From the NCBI RefSeq assembly GCF_900110215.1, contig NZ_FOCX01000002.1:124001-188000 (forward strand): DNA of 64,000 bases, given 5' to 3'. Position numbers and translations under genes: made by a program. Positions 16,104 to 25,658 of this stretch are shown here, piece after piece. The stretch comes from Halorientalis persicus (GTDB lineage Archaea; Halobacteriota; Halobacteria; Halobacteriales; Haloarculaceae). The notes under the pieces are model-generated. The model had not been told where the DNA came from, did not search any database, and worked only from the letters and a program-made list of their open reading frames with translations. Position 1 is the first letter of the stretch. Every line of letters begins with the position of its first letter.

Positions 16104-17854
16104 GGGTGGGTAGAGAGCAGGCGATCCGACTGCTCGCCCGGTGCTATCCGTGGGAAGTCGAGGGGAGCGCCGACCTCGACCGGGCGCTCGGGTTTCTCGG
16201 CTCGGACCTGTCCCCCGAAACCGTCGTCCGGGCGGGCTACGGGGCGGCACTGCTGTGTGTCCCGGTAATCGTCCTCGCTGGGCTTCTCGTGCCTGCCGCG
16301 ACGATGCCGCTCGTCCTCGGGTGTGGCGCGGTGGGCGCGCTGGCGGTCGCCCACGCGGTCCACACCGCTCCTCACGCGCTCGCGACGGCCCGGCGGACCC
16401 GGGCGCTCGGGGAAGCACCGGCGCTGGTGAGCCGTGCCGTCCTCCGGATGCGGGTGACGCCAGCGACGGAGACGGCGGCGGCCTTCGCGGCCGAGACGGG
16501 ACAGGGGCCGCTCGCCGACAGTCTCGGCGAGCACGTGCGTCGTGCCGCCGGATCCGCAGGGTCGGGCTTTCCCTCGTTTACTGCCGAGTGGGACGAGTGG
16601 TTCCCTGCCCTTCGACGCGCGCTCTTGCTCGTCGAGTCCGCGGGCACCGCGGCCGACGGCGAGCGCGAGCGCGCCCTCGATCGCGGGATGGCGGCCGTGC
16701 TGGACGGCACCCGGGACCGGATGGCCGAGTTCGCCGCGGGCCTGCAGGGGCCGGCGACGGGACTGTACGCCTTCGGCGTCTTGCTCCCGCTCGCGCTGGT
16801 CGCGATGTTGCCCGCCGTCCGGACGACGGGCAGGTCCGTCCCGCTCACTGCCGTCGTGGTGCTGTACGACCTCGCCCTGCCAGCCGCCCTCGTGGCCGCG
16901 AGCGCGTGGCTCCTGATCCGCCGGCCGGTCACCTTCCCGCCGCCGTCGGTCGGACGGGAGCATCCCGACGTGCCGAGCCGACGGTGGCCGGCACCGGCCG
17001 GCGGACTGGTGGCCGGCGGGGCCGGGTGGCTCCTGGCAAGCAGGCTCGTCGCGCCGTGGACGGGTCCCCTCGCGGCCACCGGCTCGGCCTGTGGCGTGGC
17101 GCTCGTGGTCTACTACCGACCGATCACGGACATCCGCGAGCGGGTCCGGGCCGTCGAGGACGGGCTCGCCGACGCCCTCTACCAGATCGGGCGACGTGTC
17201 GAGGAGGGCGAAGCCGTCGAGAGTGCCGTCGCGACCGCCGCCGAGGAGGTGGCCGACCCGACCGGCGCAGTCCTGCGGGAGGCGGCCCAGCGACAGCGCC
17301 GCCTCAAAGTCGGCGTCCGTGAGGCCTTCCTCGGCGAACACGGCGCGCTGGCCGACATCCCGAGTCCGCGAGCACGGAGTACCGCCACACTCCTGGCACT
17401 GGCCGCGAGCGAAGGCCGGCCAGCAGGCGGCGCGATCGTCGCGATGGCCGACAACGTCGAGGAACTCGCGGCGGTCGAACGCGACGCGCGCCACGAAATC
17501 GGCACCGTGACCGGAACGCTGGCCAACACCGCCGCACTGTTCGGGCCACTCGTGGCGGGTGCGACCGTCGCACTCGCCGCCGGGATGGACGTTGGTGGGA
17601 CGGTCGCGGTGGGCGCCGTAAGAGCCACAGAGACGGCGGGCACAGCGGGAGTGGCGTCCGGATCGTCGACCGCCGGCCTCGGACTGGCCGTCGGCGCGTA
17701 CGCGCTCGTCCTCGCGGCGATCCTGACGACGCTCTCGACTGGACTGGCCCACGGCCTCGACCGCGCGCTGGTGGGCTACCGAGTGGGGTGGGCACTGCTG
17801 GTCGCGACCGCAACCTATCTGGCCGCGATCCACGCCGTGGGCCTGTTCGTCTGA
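16100..17854 (+). CDS. TadC/PilC-type inner-membrane platform protein (T2SSF)
   Basis: 584 residues with multiple membrane helices in two halves, each preceded by a T2SSF cytoplasmic helical domain (around GSDLSPETVVRAGYGA... and RVRAVEDGLADALYQIGRRVEEGEAVESAV). The second has the characteristic LADALYQIGRRVEEGE and, later, GTVTGTLANTAALFGPLVAG. It anchors the ATPase and the nascent pilus in the membrane. ATG 16100 overlaps the ATPase stop by four bases and starts MRVGREQAIRLLARCYPWE. Duplicated T2SSF domains are normal for archaeal PilC/TadC proteins. Confidence 0.88.
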   Translation: MRVGREQAIRLLARCYPWEVEGSADLDRALGFLGSDLSPETVVRAGYGAALLCVPVIVLAGLLVPAATMPLVLGCGAVGALAVAHAVHTAPHALATARRTRALGEAPALVSRAVLRMRVTPATETAAAFAAETGQGPLADSLGEHVRRAAGSAGSGFPSFTAEWDEWFPALRRALLLVESAGTAADGERERALDRGMAAVLDGTRDRMAEFAAGLQGPATGLYAFGVLLPLALVAMLPAVRTTGRSVPLTAVVVLYDLALPAALVAASAWLLIRRPVTFPPPSVGREHPDVPSRRWPAPAGGLVAGGAGWLLASRLVAPWTGPLAATGSACGVALVVYYRPITDIRERVRAVEDGLADALYQIGRRVEEGEAVESAVATAAEEVADPTGAVLREAAQRQRRLKVGVREAFLGEHGALADIPSPRARSTATLLALAASEGRPAGGAIVAMADNVEELAAVERDARHEIGTVTGTLANTAALFGPLVAGATVALAAGMDVGGTVAVGAVRATETAGTAGVASGSSTAGLGLAVGAYALVLAAILTTLSTGLAHGLDRALVGYRVGWALLVATATYLAAIHAVGLFV

Positions 17855-17857
17855 ACG

Positions 17858-17877
17858 CTTAAGTACCGGAACGGGAC
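17858..17877 (+). promoter_or_regulatory. internal promoter before the pseudopilin genes, shared motif
   Basis: CTTAAGTACCGGAACGGGAC, with TTAAG 30 bp before ATG 17889. It matches the block before the ATPase gene in sequence and spacing, suggesting the pseudopilin segment can be transcribed separately yet under the same control. Confidence 0.55.
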
Positions 17878-17888
17878 CACCCTCGCCC

Positions 17889-18359
17889 ATGTTCGACGCA
17901 CCGATCGACACCTGGTATCTCTGGCTCGGCGTCGCGACGGCGAGCGCGCTCGCGTTCGGCGTCGCGGTCGCGCTCCCGACGACCGTGCCGCCGGACGCCC
18001 AGCGGGCGGCGGCGACGGTCGACGCCGTGGCGACCAGCCCGCACAACGCGACGGGCGAACACAGCGTGGACGCGACGGCGGTCGAGCTCGGCAGTCGCCG
18101 TATCGCACTGCGCAACGACGGTGGCACCGCACACGCAGCCTTCGCGTACGGTCCCGTCACGCCGGTCCGGAACGGGACGGATCTGGCGGCGGTTCTCCGG
18201 GGCCACGCGCCAGCGGCTGTGTTTCCGAACGCCACGGCGTTCCGGGCTGCGGCGGCGGAGGCACGGAACCGGACACGCGCGTGGCGAGAGACCGACGGTC
18301 GGCTCGTCGCTCGACGCGTCACCTGGGAGGGGGTCGATGTCACGCTCGTCGGCGCGTAG
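17889..18359 (+). CDS. membrane-anchored cluster protein (DUF7283-like)
   Basis: 156 residues: N-terminal helix WYLWLGVATASALAFGVAVALP followed by an extracytoplasmic domain with several N-x-T/S sequons (HNATG, RNGTD, PNATA, RNRTR), fitting an N-glycosylated surface protein. No clear prepilin cleavage site. It overlaps the next gene by 23 bp. From memory this is the family DUF7283, known only from such clusters. Confidence 0.7.
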   Translation: MFDAPIDTWYLWLGVATASALAFGVAVALPTTVPPDAQRAAATVDAVATSPHNATGEHSVDATAVELGSRRIALRNDGGTAHAAFAYGPVTPVRNGTDLAAVLRGHAPAAVFPNATAFRAAAAEARNRTRAWRETDGRLVARRVTWEGVDVTLVGA

Positions 18360-18726
18360 GGGGCAGGTCGAGCCGGTCGCGGCCATCGTCGCGGTGTTCG
18401 CGCTCGGCGTCGGGCTGACGATCTACGCGGGCGCGGTCGACGACGCGCTCCCGGGCACCGAGCCCCGAAACGTCGCACAGCCCACCCTATCGGCGGTCGA
18501 GGACGCCATCGAGACCGACGGTGTGGTTCGCCCGACTCGGCTGACTCGCGTGACGGCCGCGGCACCCGCGGGCCGTCGACTGAACGTGACGCTCACCGCT
18601 GGCGATCGACGGTGGACCCGCGGCGCGTCGCCGCCCGCATCGGCACAGCGAGCGAGGACCAGCGTGAGCGTCGATCGCGGGCCCGGGCAGGTCGAACCGG
18701 GGCGGCTCACAGTGAGGGTGTGGTGA
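18337..18726 (+). CDS. pilin-like protein with class III signal (DUF7285-like)
   Basis: 129 residues. The start MSRSSARRGQVEPVAAIVAV has RRG/QVEP followed by a long hydrophobic helix, which closely resembles archaellin and PilA-type signals processed by PibD between G and Q. A short beta-rich domain follows. This makes it the best candidate for a pilus subunit in the cluster. The start overlaps the previous gene by 23 bp and the stop shares a base with the next ATG. Confidence 0.72.
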   Translation: MSRSSARRGQVEPVAAIVAVFALGVGLTIYAGAVDDALPGTEPRNVAQPTLSAVEDAIETDGVVRPTRLTRVTAAAPAGRRLNVTLTAGDRRWTRGASPPASAQRARTSVSVDRGPGQVEPGRLTVRVW

Positions 18727-19625
18727 TGCGGGCGATCAGCACGGTGCTGGACGCCGCGATCTTCCTCCTGCTCGTCGGGGCCGCGGTCGGCACCCTCGCG
18801 CTCGGGACGAGTCCGCCGCCGACGGCCACCGCCGACGCGGCCGACGGCGTGGCCGACACGCTCACGACGAGTACGGCGACGGTCCAGTACACGCTCGCCC
18901 CGGGCGCACGGCGAGCCTCGTCGCGGGTCGTCGAGTTTCCGATCACGGACGGGCCGGCGTTCCAGCGGACCGCTCACGGAACGCTCGCGAGCCACCTTTC
19001 GACGGCTGCTCTCGGCAGTCTCGCCGTCCGTGACCATCGTGTCACTCACACGCGAGCGGACTACCAGCGCGCGGTGGCGAACGCGACGCGAAACCTGACT
19101 CGGGGGCGGCGGCACCTCGCGCAGATCCGCGCACGCTGGAGTCCCTATCCCGGCGCACCGATCGAGGGCGCGTTCACCGTCGGTCCGACGCCGCCACCGG
19201 ACGAGACCGTCCACGCCGAGACGGTCGTCGTCGCGAGTGGCTTGCCGTCGGCCCGCGGGCCTGCGCGGCGCGTGACGCCGGGAAACGCGACGAACGTGTC
19301 GTTCGGTCGAGTGGCATCGGTCGTCGCCCGGCGGATCGTTCGAGGGCTGTTCCCGCCGGATCGGACCCGGAGTGCGCTGCTCGGTGACTACCCGGTAGAG
19401 GGGCTCGTGACCTACCGGTACGAGCGACTCGGGCGGTTCTTCGGCGCGAACGTGACGACCCCGGCAGTCGCCGATAACGCCACGAGAGCCAACGAGAGAC
19501 TCACGACGGGGCTGGGCGAGCGACTGGCCGCGGATATGCGCACTCGCTTCCGGTCGCCCCGGGACGCCGCCGACGCGATATCCGTCGGACAGGTTCGGAT
19601 CACCGTCCGGACGTGGTCACCGTGA
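18726..19625 (+). CDS. pseudopilin-like protein (DUF7284-like)
   Basis: 299 residues beginning MRAISTVLDAAIFLLLVGAA. RA/IS followed by a hydrophobic helix resembles haloarchaeal prepilin N-termini (RA-VSPV type). The large extracytoplasmic part carries many sequons (NATRNLT, NATNVS, NVTT, NATR). Tandem overlaps at both ends (1 and 4 bp) show tight translational coupling. Perhaps a minor pilin. Confidence 0.7.
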   Translation: MRAISTVLDAAIFLLLVGAAVGTLALGTSPPPTATADAADGVADTLTTSTATVQYTLAPGARRASSRVVEFPITDGPAFQRTAHGTLASHLSTAALGSLAVRDHRVTHTRADYQRAVANATRNLTRGRRHLAQIRARWSPYPGAPIEGAFTVGPTPPPDETVHAETVVVASGLPSARGPARRVTPGNATNVSFGRVASVVARRIVRGLFPPDRTRSALLGDYPVEGLVTYRYERLGRFFGANVTTPAVADNATRANERLTTGLGERLAADMRTRFRSPRDAADAISVGQVRITVRTWSP

Positions 19626-22600
19626 GCCGGACGACTCGCCTGCGGGACGACGACCGCGGGTGGCTCCCCTTCGCGCTGGTCGGCGTCGTCCTCCTCGTCG
19701 GGAGTGTGGCACTGTTCGTGGGGCTCCAACCGGATCGGCCGGCCGCGGAACCGACCACGGACGTGGCCGTCGAGCGCGTCGCCGGCGAGACACAGACCGC
19801 GATCCGGACGGCGGTCGTCGAGGCCGGCGACGCCGCAGCGCGGGATCCGGCTCTCGACCGCGCAAACACGTCGACTGGTCAGGTGCTCTCCCACGAGACG
19901 CCGTTCCGGGACGCGCTGCGCATCCGGATCTACCTGCGAGCCCGGGCCCGCCTCGACGACGTGGCCGTCACGCGCAACGACGTGACGGCGACCGCCTCGC
20001 TCCCTGGGACGCCGAACGCCAGCAGTCTGGGCGCGGCGATGGAGCGAGTCTACGTCGAAGCGATCGACGACAATCGGACGCGGCTCCGGGTGCGTGTCGC
20101 GAACGTCACCGTGACCGCCCGACGGGGAAACAGGCCGGTCGTCCAGCGGACGGTGAGTCCGACGGTCGTGGTCCGGACACCGGTGCTGGCCGTCCACGAC
20201 CGGGTCGACCGCTTCGAGCAGCGGCTGAACGCCGGGATCGGACGGCCGGGCCTGACCACCCGGTTGACGAAGCGGCTGTACGGCGTGGTCTGGGCGCGTG
20301 GCTACGCGCAGTACAGTTCCGGTGGCGTCGCCATCGAGAACGTCCTCGCGAACCGCCACGTCGAGATCACGACCAACGGCGCGATCCTGCGCGAACAGCG
20401 CCACCTGTTCGGCCGGAGCGACGCAACCGGCCGCCAAGCGATGGCCCGGGCGATGGTCGGCGTCGCTACGACCGACCTGTTGCGCGGCGCGGACGTCCCT
20501 GGTGGCTACGTCAAGACGCTGTTCGAGGGTGGGCGACCCGGGCCGAGCCCGAACGTCCCCGCCGGAGTCCCGTCGCTGGACACGGCCACCGGAGCACCGG
20601 ACCCCGGGGACCGGATGACCGTCAGCGTCGACGGCACCGCCGACCGGGGCCTGGCCAGGGCCGCGGCACCGGTGAGTCTCCGGTCGCTCGTCCGGTCGGT
20701 CTACAGCGCCGAGGTCGAGACGATCAGCGACGTGGAGCGGACCAGCGGGTCGGTGCCGAGTTGCTGGGCCATCCAGCCGGAGGGCTGGTGGCGACTCGAC
20801 TACGAGAGCATCGACGGGAGCGACCCAGTCGTGAAAGGGGCGACCGAGGTGCGTCCGCAGATCCCGGACGGCTGGCACGCGTTCGAGTCGTACGGTCGCC
20901 GGGTGAGACAGGAGCGAACGAGATACTGCCACTGGGTCGACGGCAACGAGACGGCTGTCACACAGACGAGTGACACGTTCCGCTTCGACGTGGGGGTCAC
21001 GCTGGTCGGCCGCCACGCCGAGACCGCGTACGCGCCGGCCAACGGGATCGAGACTGTTCACGACGCCGGAGAAGGGCCGCTCGACGGGCCGAACCTGGCG
21101 AACGTCAGTCGGCGAGCGCGATTGCGGCTCGTCGAAGGACGGGGCGGTCCGGACGCGCTCGCGAAGACGGCAGTCCGGAAGGGCGAGAACATCACAGGTA
21201 TTCGGACCGTTCGCGGGCGGATTCCCGACGGGATTCGGCGGTGGCTGCTGACGGACCTGGTCGGCTTCCGCGACCGTGTCGCGAACGTCTCCGTAACCGT
21301 CGAACGCGGCCGCGCGAGCACGTTCGAGGCGAACCCAGCGGCCGAACTGGATCGGGAACTCGCCGGACTGGTCGACCCTCCGTCCGAGTACGGGAGCGTC
21401 GCCGAGAAAGCGCGGTTCGCCGCACGGGGCGTGTACGTCGAACGGACCCGAAAGCTCCTGGAGCGACGGGCCGAGAAACAGACCCAGCGTCGACGGAGCC
21501 TGGGCGACGCAGTCGAGAGTGTCGGTGGCGGGTCGACGGACCTGCTCGGGACGGCACTGGAAAACCGGGCCGGCGTCGGAGCCGAGGCCGCCGACGCTGG
21601 AATCGACGGCGTCGACGTCACCGCCGTCGAGAGCTCGCCAGCGTACCTGACGGTCGCCGAGGTCGGGCCGAAATACGCCGACTCGTTGCCCGAGGCCCAT
21701 CGCATCAGTCCGCTGGCGGCGAGAAACGTCAATCTGGTCGCGTCACCGCACGGCGACGTTGCGGACACCCTGCTACAGAGTGTGGACCTCGGATCGACGG
21801 TCGACCTCCGGACGGCCGCTCGGACGCTCCACGCGACGCGGAGCGCCACCGAACTGACGACGGAAAACGAGACGCTCGACCGCACACTCGACCGGAAATC
21901 GGAGTCACTCGACGGAGCGGTCCGACGGAAGGTCGTGGACGCCCGGCAACTGCTCCGGGACCGGCTGGCCGATTTCGGGGTCGGCGACGACGAGAGCGAA
22001 CGCCGCCGCATCGTCGGTGACGCGCTCGCAGAGTGGGACGGACCGGGAGCAACGGCCCTCGCGTTGACGAACGGGTCGGCCGCGGCGGCGGTCGCCGACC
22101 GGGCGGTCGAGCGCAACGAGACCAGGCGCGACAGTCTGCGTGCGACGCTCCAGGTGCTCTTGCACGCGACTGCGACCGGCAAAGACACGCGAATCTCGCG
22201 GGCGAAGATCAGCACGACCGCCGAATTGCTCCGGCAGAAAGTGAAGTTGCGGCTGGCGGCCGGCATCGAGAACGCGACCCAGGAGGGTGCGAGCCGACTC
22301 GCGGACGGGCTCGACGAGCGACTGGCGCGGTCGGTGAACAGAGTCCCCGCTGGCCTTCCTATCGTCCCGGCCGGGCCGGCGTGGTGGGTGACGGTGAACG
22401 GTTGGCTCGTGGACGTACGGGGCGGATACGACCGCTTCGCGGTCCGAGCGGAAACCGGCGCGGCCGGGAGTCCCGGTGGCTCGCTCACGTACGTCCGGGA
22501 TGGGGGTGTCGCGAGCGTCGACTACGACGGCGACGGCGAGGCCGAACGGCTGGGACACGCCGACCGGATCGCCTTCGAGTCCCAGACCGGCGTCGTCATC

Positions 22601-22744
22601 GCGGTCCCGCCGGGTCCACAGGGCGTCGGCGACAAGAACGGGAACGTGGACGAGCGATCCGCGAGCTGGACGGACTGGCAGGGCGTCCAGTCCGGTCAGA
22701 ACGCCGGTCCAGCAGTGCCGGACACCTGGCCCGACCGTCGGTAA
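19622..22744 (+). CDS. giant membrane-anchored cluster protein (DUF7286-like)
   Basis: 1040 residues from GTG 19622, which overlaps the previous stop by four bases (GTGA). The N-terminus MSRTTRLRDDDRGWLPFALV is a charged leader, RG/WLPF and one helix, so it could be a class III-like anchor on an unusually large protein. The remainder is extracytoplasmic, with long charged helices (VYVERTRKLLERRAEKQTQ), sequons and a conserved-looking end (VNGWLVDVRGGYDRF, YDGDGEAERLGHADR). Known, from memory, only as the haloarchaeal DUF7286 family beside TadA/TadC homologues. Possibly a tip adhesin or extracellular stalk; inference. Confidence 0.7.
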   Translation: MSRTTRLRDDDRGWLPFALVGVVLLVGSVALFVGLQPDRPAAEPTTDVAVERVAGETQTAIRTAVVEAGDAAARDPALDRANTSTGQVLSHETPFRDALRIRIYLRARARLDDVAVTRNDVTATASLPGTPNASSLGAAMERVYVEAIDDNRTRLRVRVANVTVTARRGNRPVVQRTVSPTVVVRTPVLAVHDRVDRFEQRLNAGIGRPGLTTRLTKRLYGVVWARGYAQYSSGGVAIENVLANRHVEITTNGAILREQRHLFGRSDATGRQAMARAMVGVATTDLLRGADVPGGYVKTLFEGGRPGPSPNVPAGVPSLDTATGAPDPGDRMTVSVDGTADRGLARAAAPVSLRSLVRSVYSAEVETISDVERTSGSVPSCWAIQPEGWWRLDYESIDGSDPVVKGATEVRPQIPDGWHAFESYGRRVRQERTRYCHWVDGNETAVTQTSDTFRFDVGVTLVGRHAETAYAPANGIETVHDAGEGPLDGPNLANVSRRARLRLVEGRGGPDALAKTAVRKGENITGIRTVRGRIPDGIRRWLLTDLVGFRDRVANVSVTVERGRASTFEANPAAELDRELAGLVDPPSEYGSVAEKARFAARGVYVERTRKLLERRAEKQTQRRRSLGDAVESVGGGSTDLLGTALENRAGVGAEAADAGIDGVDVTAVESSPAYLTVAEVGPKYADSLPEAHRISPLAARNVNLVASPHGDVADTLLQSVDLGSTVDLRTAARTLHATRSATELTTENETLDRTLDRKSESLDGAVRRKVVDARQLLRDRLADFGVGDDESERRRIVGDALAEWDGPGATALALTNGSAAAAVADRAVERNETRRDSLRATLQVLLHATATGKDTRISRAKISTTAELLRQKVKLRLAAGIENATQEGASRLADGLDERLARSVNRVPAGLPIVPAGPAWWVTVNGWLVDVRGGYDRFAVRAETGAAGSPGGSLTYVRDGGVASVDYDGDGEAERLGHADRIAFESQTGVVIAVPPGPQGVGDKNGNVDERSASWTDWQGVQSGQNAGPAVPDTWPDRR

Positions 22745-22849
22745 TCGGTCCTGTGCCTCCGGGACGGGAGGAGCCACTGCTCCGGTACTCCGACGGTGAA
22801 TGTCCCCGACTTCGCCATGTTCAAGCCGGGCGACTGCGAGGCGTGACAC

Positions 22850-24016
22850 ATGACACGCTCCGTCTGGCTGAAAGCCGACGACGAAGTCGGCGACTGGGAG
22901 ACACGCAAACGCCGCATCACGGCCGGCCTGGAAGCCGGCGTGGACTGGGTGCTGGTCGACGAGTCCGACGTGGAACGCGTCCGCGAACTCGGCGAAGTCA
23001 ACGTCGCCGCCTTCTCGAACGGCGACGTCCACGTCATGGAAGCCGAAGAAGACGAGAACGACGCCGACGCCGTCGTCGTCGGCAAAGACGGCGAGGGCGA
23101 CGGCACCGTCGATCTACCGACCGACTTCTCCGGCTCTGCCGATCTCTCCTCGCTTCGCTCGAACGGCGACAGCCCGCAGGGCGGCTACGTTCGCATCCTG
23201 AACGAGGACTACGAGGCCTTCGCCCAGGCGGTCGCCACCGAGGCCGAGTACACCCTCGTCATCGGCGAGGACTGGCAGATCATCCCCCTGGAAAACCTCA
23301 TCGCCCGCATCGGCGAGGAGACGGACCTCATCGCCGGCGTCCAGACGGCCGAAGAGGCCCGCACCGCCTTCGAGACGCTGGAACTGGGCTCGGATGGCGT
23401 CCTGCTCGACACCGACGACCCCGACGAAATTCGGAAAACGGTGGAGGTCCGCGACGAGAGCCAGCGCGAGTCCGTCGACCTGCAGTGGGCCGAGGTCACG
23501 GCCATCGAACAGACCGGCTCCGCGGATCGCGTCTGTGTCGACACGGGCAATCTGATGGAACACGACGAGGGGATGCTCGTCGGCTCCATGAGTCGGGGCC
23601 TCTTTTTCGTCCACGCCGAGACGGCCGAATCGCCCTACGTCGCCTCCCGCCCCTTCCGGGTCAACGCCGGCGCGGTCCACGCCTACGTCCGCACGCCAGA
23701 CGGCGGCACGAAGTACCTCTCGGAACTGCGCAGCGGCGACGAAGTGCAGGTCGTCGACACGGACGGGAACACCCGCGAGGCCATCGTCGGCCGCGTGAAA
23801 ATCGAGAAACGACCGATGTTCCGGGTCCAGGCCGAGACGGCGGAGGGCGACCGCATCGAGACCCTGCTCCAGAACGCCGAGACGATCAAAGTCGCCACCA
23901 AGGACGGCCGGAAAGCGGTCACCGACCTGGAAGCGGGCGACGAACTGAAAGTGTTCTACGAGGACACCGCCCGCCACTTCGGCGAGGCCGTCGACGAGAG
24001 CATCATCGAGAAGTAG
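22850..24016 (+). CDS. aroB': 3-dehydroquinate synthase II
   Basis: NAD-dependent enzyme of the archaeal shikimate route: converts 2-amino-3,7-dideoxy-D-threo-hept-6-ulosonate to 3-dehydroquinate. The 388-residue length and MTRSVWLKADDEVGDWETRK start are characteristic. Also diagnostic are the internal VDTGNLMEHDEGMLVGSMSRGLFFVHAE and SPYVASRPFRVNAGAVHAYV. It supplies AroD, encoded 2 kb away on the other strand. Its substrate is the product of AroA', encoded at 51885-52688. Confidence 0.95.
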   Translation: MTRSVWLKADDEVGDWETRKRRITAGLEAGVDWVLVDESDVERVRELGEVNVAAFSNGDVHVMEAEEDENDADAVVVGKDGEGDGTVDLPTDFSGSADLSSLRSNGDSPQGGYVRILNEDYEAFAQAVATEAEYTLVIGEDWQIIPLENLIARIGEETDLIAGVQTAEEARTAFETLELGSDGVLLDTDDPDEIRKTVEVRDESQRESVDLQWAEVTAIEQTGSADRVCVDTGNLMEHDEGMLVGSMSRGLFFVHAETAESPYVASRPFRVNAGAVHAYVRTPDGGTKYLSELRSGDEVQVVDTDGNTREAIVGRVKIEKRPMFRVQAETAEGDRIETLLQNAETIKVATKDGRKAVTDLEAGDELKVFYEDTARHFGEAVDESIIEK

Positions 24017-24057
24017 GCCACGGTTTGTGACTGACGGGGTTCGGAATCTAACGTTGG

Positions 24058-24063
24058 TTTATA
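24058..24063 (+). promoter_or_regulatory. TATA box of the aldehyde dehydrogenase gene
   Basis: TTTATA in the AT-richer gap after aroB', 71 bp before ATG 24134. It would give a leader of roughly 45 nt, longer than most genes here. Confidence 0.4.
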
Positions 24064-24133
24064 GGCGGCCCGTGTAACTAACAGTGTTTCCGCTACCTCT
24101 GGGTTTTTGCACTTGCGTAACGATTGGTGATTG

Positions 24134-25648
24134 ATGGCACAGACACCACAGACCGAGCGATCCGAACCGGACCTGTCCGCGGACGCGGACTGGAACTGCC
24201 TGTACGTCGACGGGAACTGGCACGGCCCGGGCGACCGTGACACGATCTCAGTCGAGGATCCCTCCACACGCGAGGAGTGGACGCGGGTCCCCGCGGGGAC
24301 GACCGAGGACGTAGACGACGCCTACGCGGCGGCGAAAAGCGCCCAGGAGAACTGGGCCGAGAAGAGCCCGGACAGGCGGGCCGAGGTCGTCCAGACGGTC
24401 TATCAGCTGATGGACGAGTACGAGGACGAACTCACCGAATTGCTCATGGCCGAGTCGGGCAGCGCCCAGCTCAAGAGCAACGTCGAACTCCAGACCGCGG
24501 CCGGCGGCGTCGCCGAGGCGGCGACCTACCCCTCACGGGCCGGCGGCGATATCCGGGATTCGACCATCGAGGGCAAAGAGAACCTCGTCAAGCGCGAACC
24601 AGCGGGTGTCGTCGCGGTCATCCCGCCGTGGAACTTCCCGTTCCACCTGGCGATCCGCGCGGTCGCACCCGCGGTCGCGCTGGGCAACGGGGTCGTGATC
24701 AAGCCCGCCTCGGACACGCCAGTCACGAGCGGCCTCGCCATCGCCAAGCTGTTCGAGATGGCCGGCGCACCGTCGGGCCTGGTCAACTGCGTCCCGGGCA
24801 AAGGCTCGGAGATCGGTGACCGTGTCGCCGGCCACCCCGACGTGGACGTGGTCGCCTTTACCGGCTCCACCGAGGTCGGCCGCCACGTCGCGAAACAGGC
24901 CGTCGACTCGCTTGCCTTCCCCGCGATGGAACTGGGCGGGAACGGGCCGAACGTCGTCCTCGAAGACGCGGACCTGGACAACGCCCTCTCGGGCAGCGCC
25001 TTCGGCAGTTTCTCCCACCAGGGGCAGGTCTGTATCTCGATCAACCGTCATCTGGTCCACGAGTCCATCTACGACGAGTTCGTCGAGGGACTGGTCGAGA
25101 AAGCCGAGATGCTCCCGGCAGGCAGCGTCCACGACGGCAACATCGTCGGTCCGATCATCAACGAGTCCCAGCGCGACCAGATCCTCCAGTTCGTCGAGGA
25201 CACGGTCGATCAGGGCGCGACTCTCGAAACCGGCGGCGACACGGTCGAAATCGACGGCGTCGAGGACTCGCTGGTCGTCGAGCCGACGGTGCTGTCGGAC
25301 GCGACCAACGACATGACCGCGGCCTGCAACGAACACTTCGGCCCGGTCGCGCCGGTCATCCCGTTCTCGGACGACGAGGAGGCCATCGAGCTGGCCAACG
25401 ACACCGAGTACGGGCTGGCGGCCTCGGTCTGGTCGGGTGACCGGAACCGGGCCGAGGACGTGGCCGACGCCATCGACGCGGGGATGGTCCACATCAACGA
25501 TCAGCCGATCAACGAGGAGGCCAACGTTCCCTTCGGCGGCATGAAGGCCTCGGGCATCGGTCGGTTCCACGGTGACGCGATCATGCGCGAGTTGACCGAG
25601 ACCAAGTGGATCTCGGTCCAGCGCGAGCCCCGCCAGTTCCCGATGTAG
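24134..25648 (+). CDS. NAD(P)-dependent aldehyde dehydrogenase
   Basis: Oxidises an aldehyde to the acid. Rossmann segments VVAVIPPWNFPFHLAIRAVAPA, VIKPASDTPVT and FTGSTEVGRHV bind the cofactor. E266 (MELGGNGPN) is the general base and C300 (HQGQVCISINR) the nucleophile. The C-terminal VPFGGMKASGIGRFHG is the usual ALDH ending. 504 residues from ATG 24134; a TTG one codon upstream is less likely. The set resembles benzaldehyde/vanillin-type dehydrogenases, but the substrate is not determinable. Confidence 0.94.
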   Translation: MAQTPQTERSEPDLSADADWNCLYVDGNWHGPGDRDTISVEDPSTREEWTRVPAGTTEDVDDAYAAAKSAQENWAEKSPDRRAEVVQTVYQLMDEYEDELTELLMAESGSAQLKSNVELQTAAGGVAEAATYPSRAGGDIRDSTIEGKENLVKREPAGVVAVIPPWNFPFHLAIRAVAPAVALGNGVVIKPASDTPVTSGLAIAKLFEMAGAPSGLVNCVPGKGSEIGDRVAGHPDVDVVAFTGSTEVGRHVAKQAVDSLAFPAMELGGNGPNVVLEDADLDNALSGSAFGSFSHQGQVCISINRHLVHESIYDEFVEGLVEKAEMLPAGSVHDGNIVGPIINESQRDQILQFVEDTVDQGATLETGGDTVEIDGVEDSLVVEPTVLSDATNDMTAACNEHFGPVAPVIPFSDDEEAIELANDTEYGLAASVWSGDRNRAEDVADAIDAGMVHINDQPINEEANVPFGGMKASGIGRFHGDAIMRELTETKWISVQREPRQFPM

Positions 25649-25658
25649 AAGGGGCCGT

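Noticed and set aside
15974-18565. Minus-strand frame of more than 800 codons opposite the ATPase/platform genes
   Set aside because: Low-complexity Arg/Ser/Ala product, no recognisable fold; the + strand has the ATPase motifs and tight gene overlaps.
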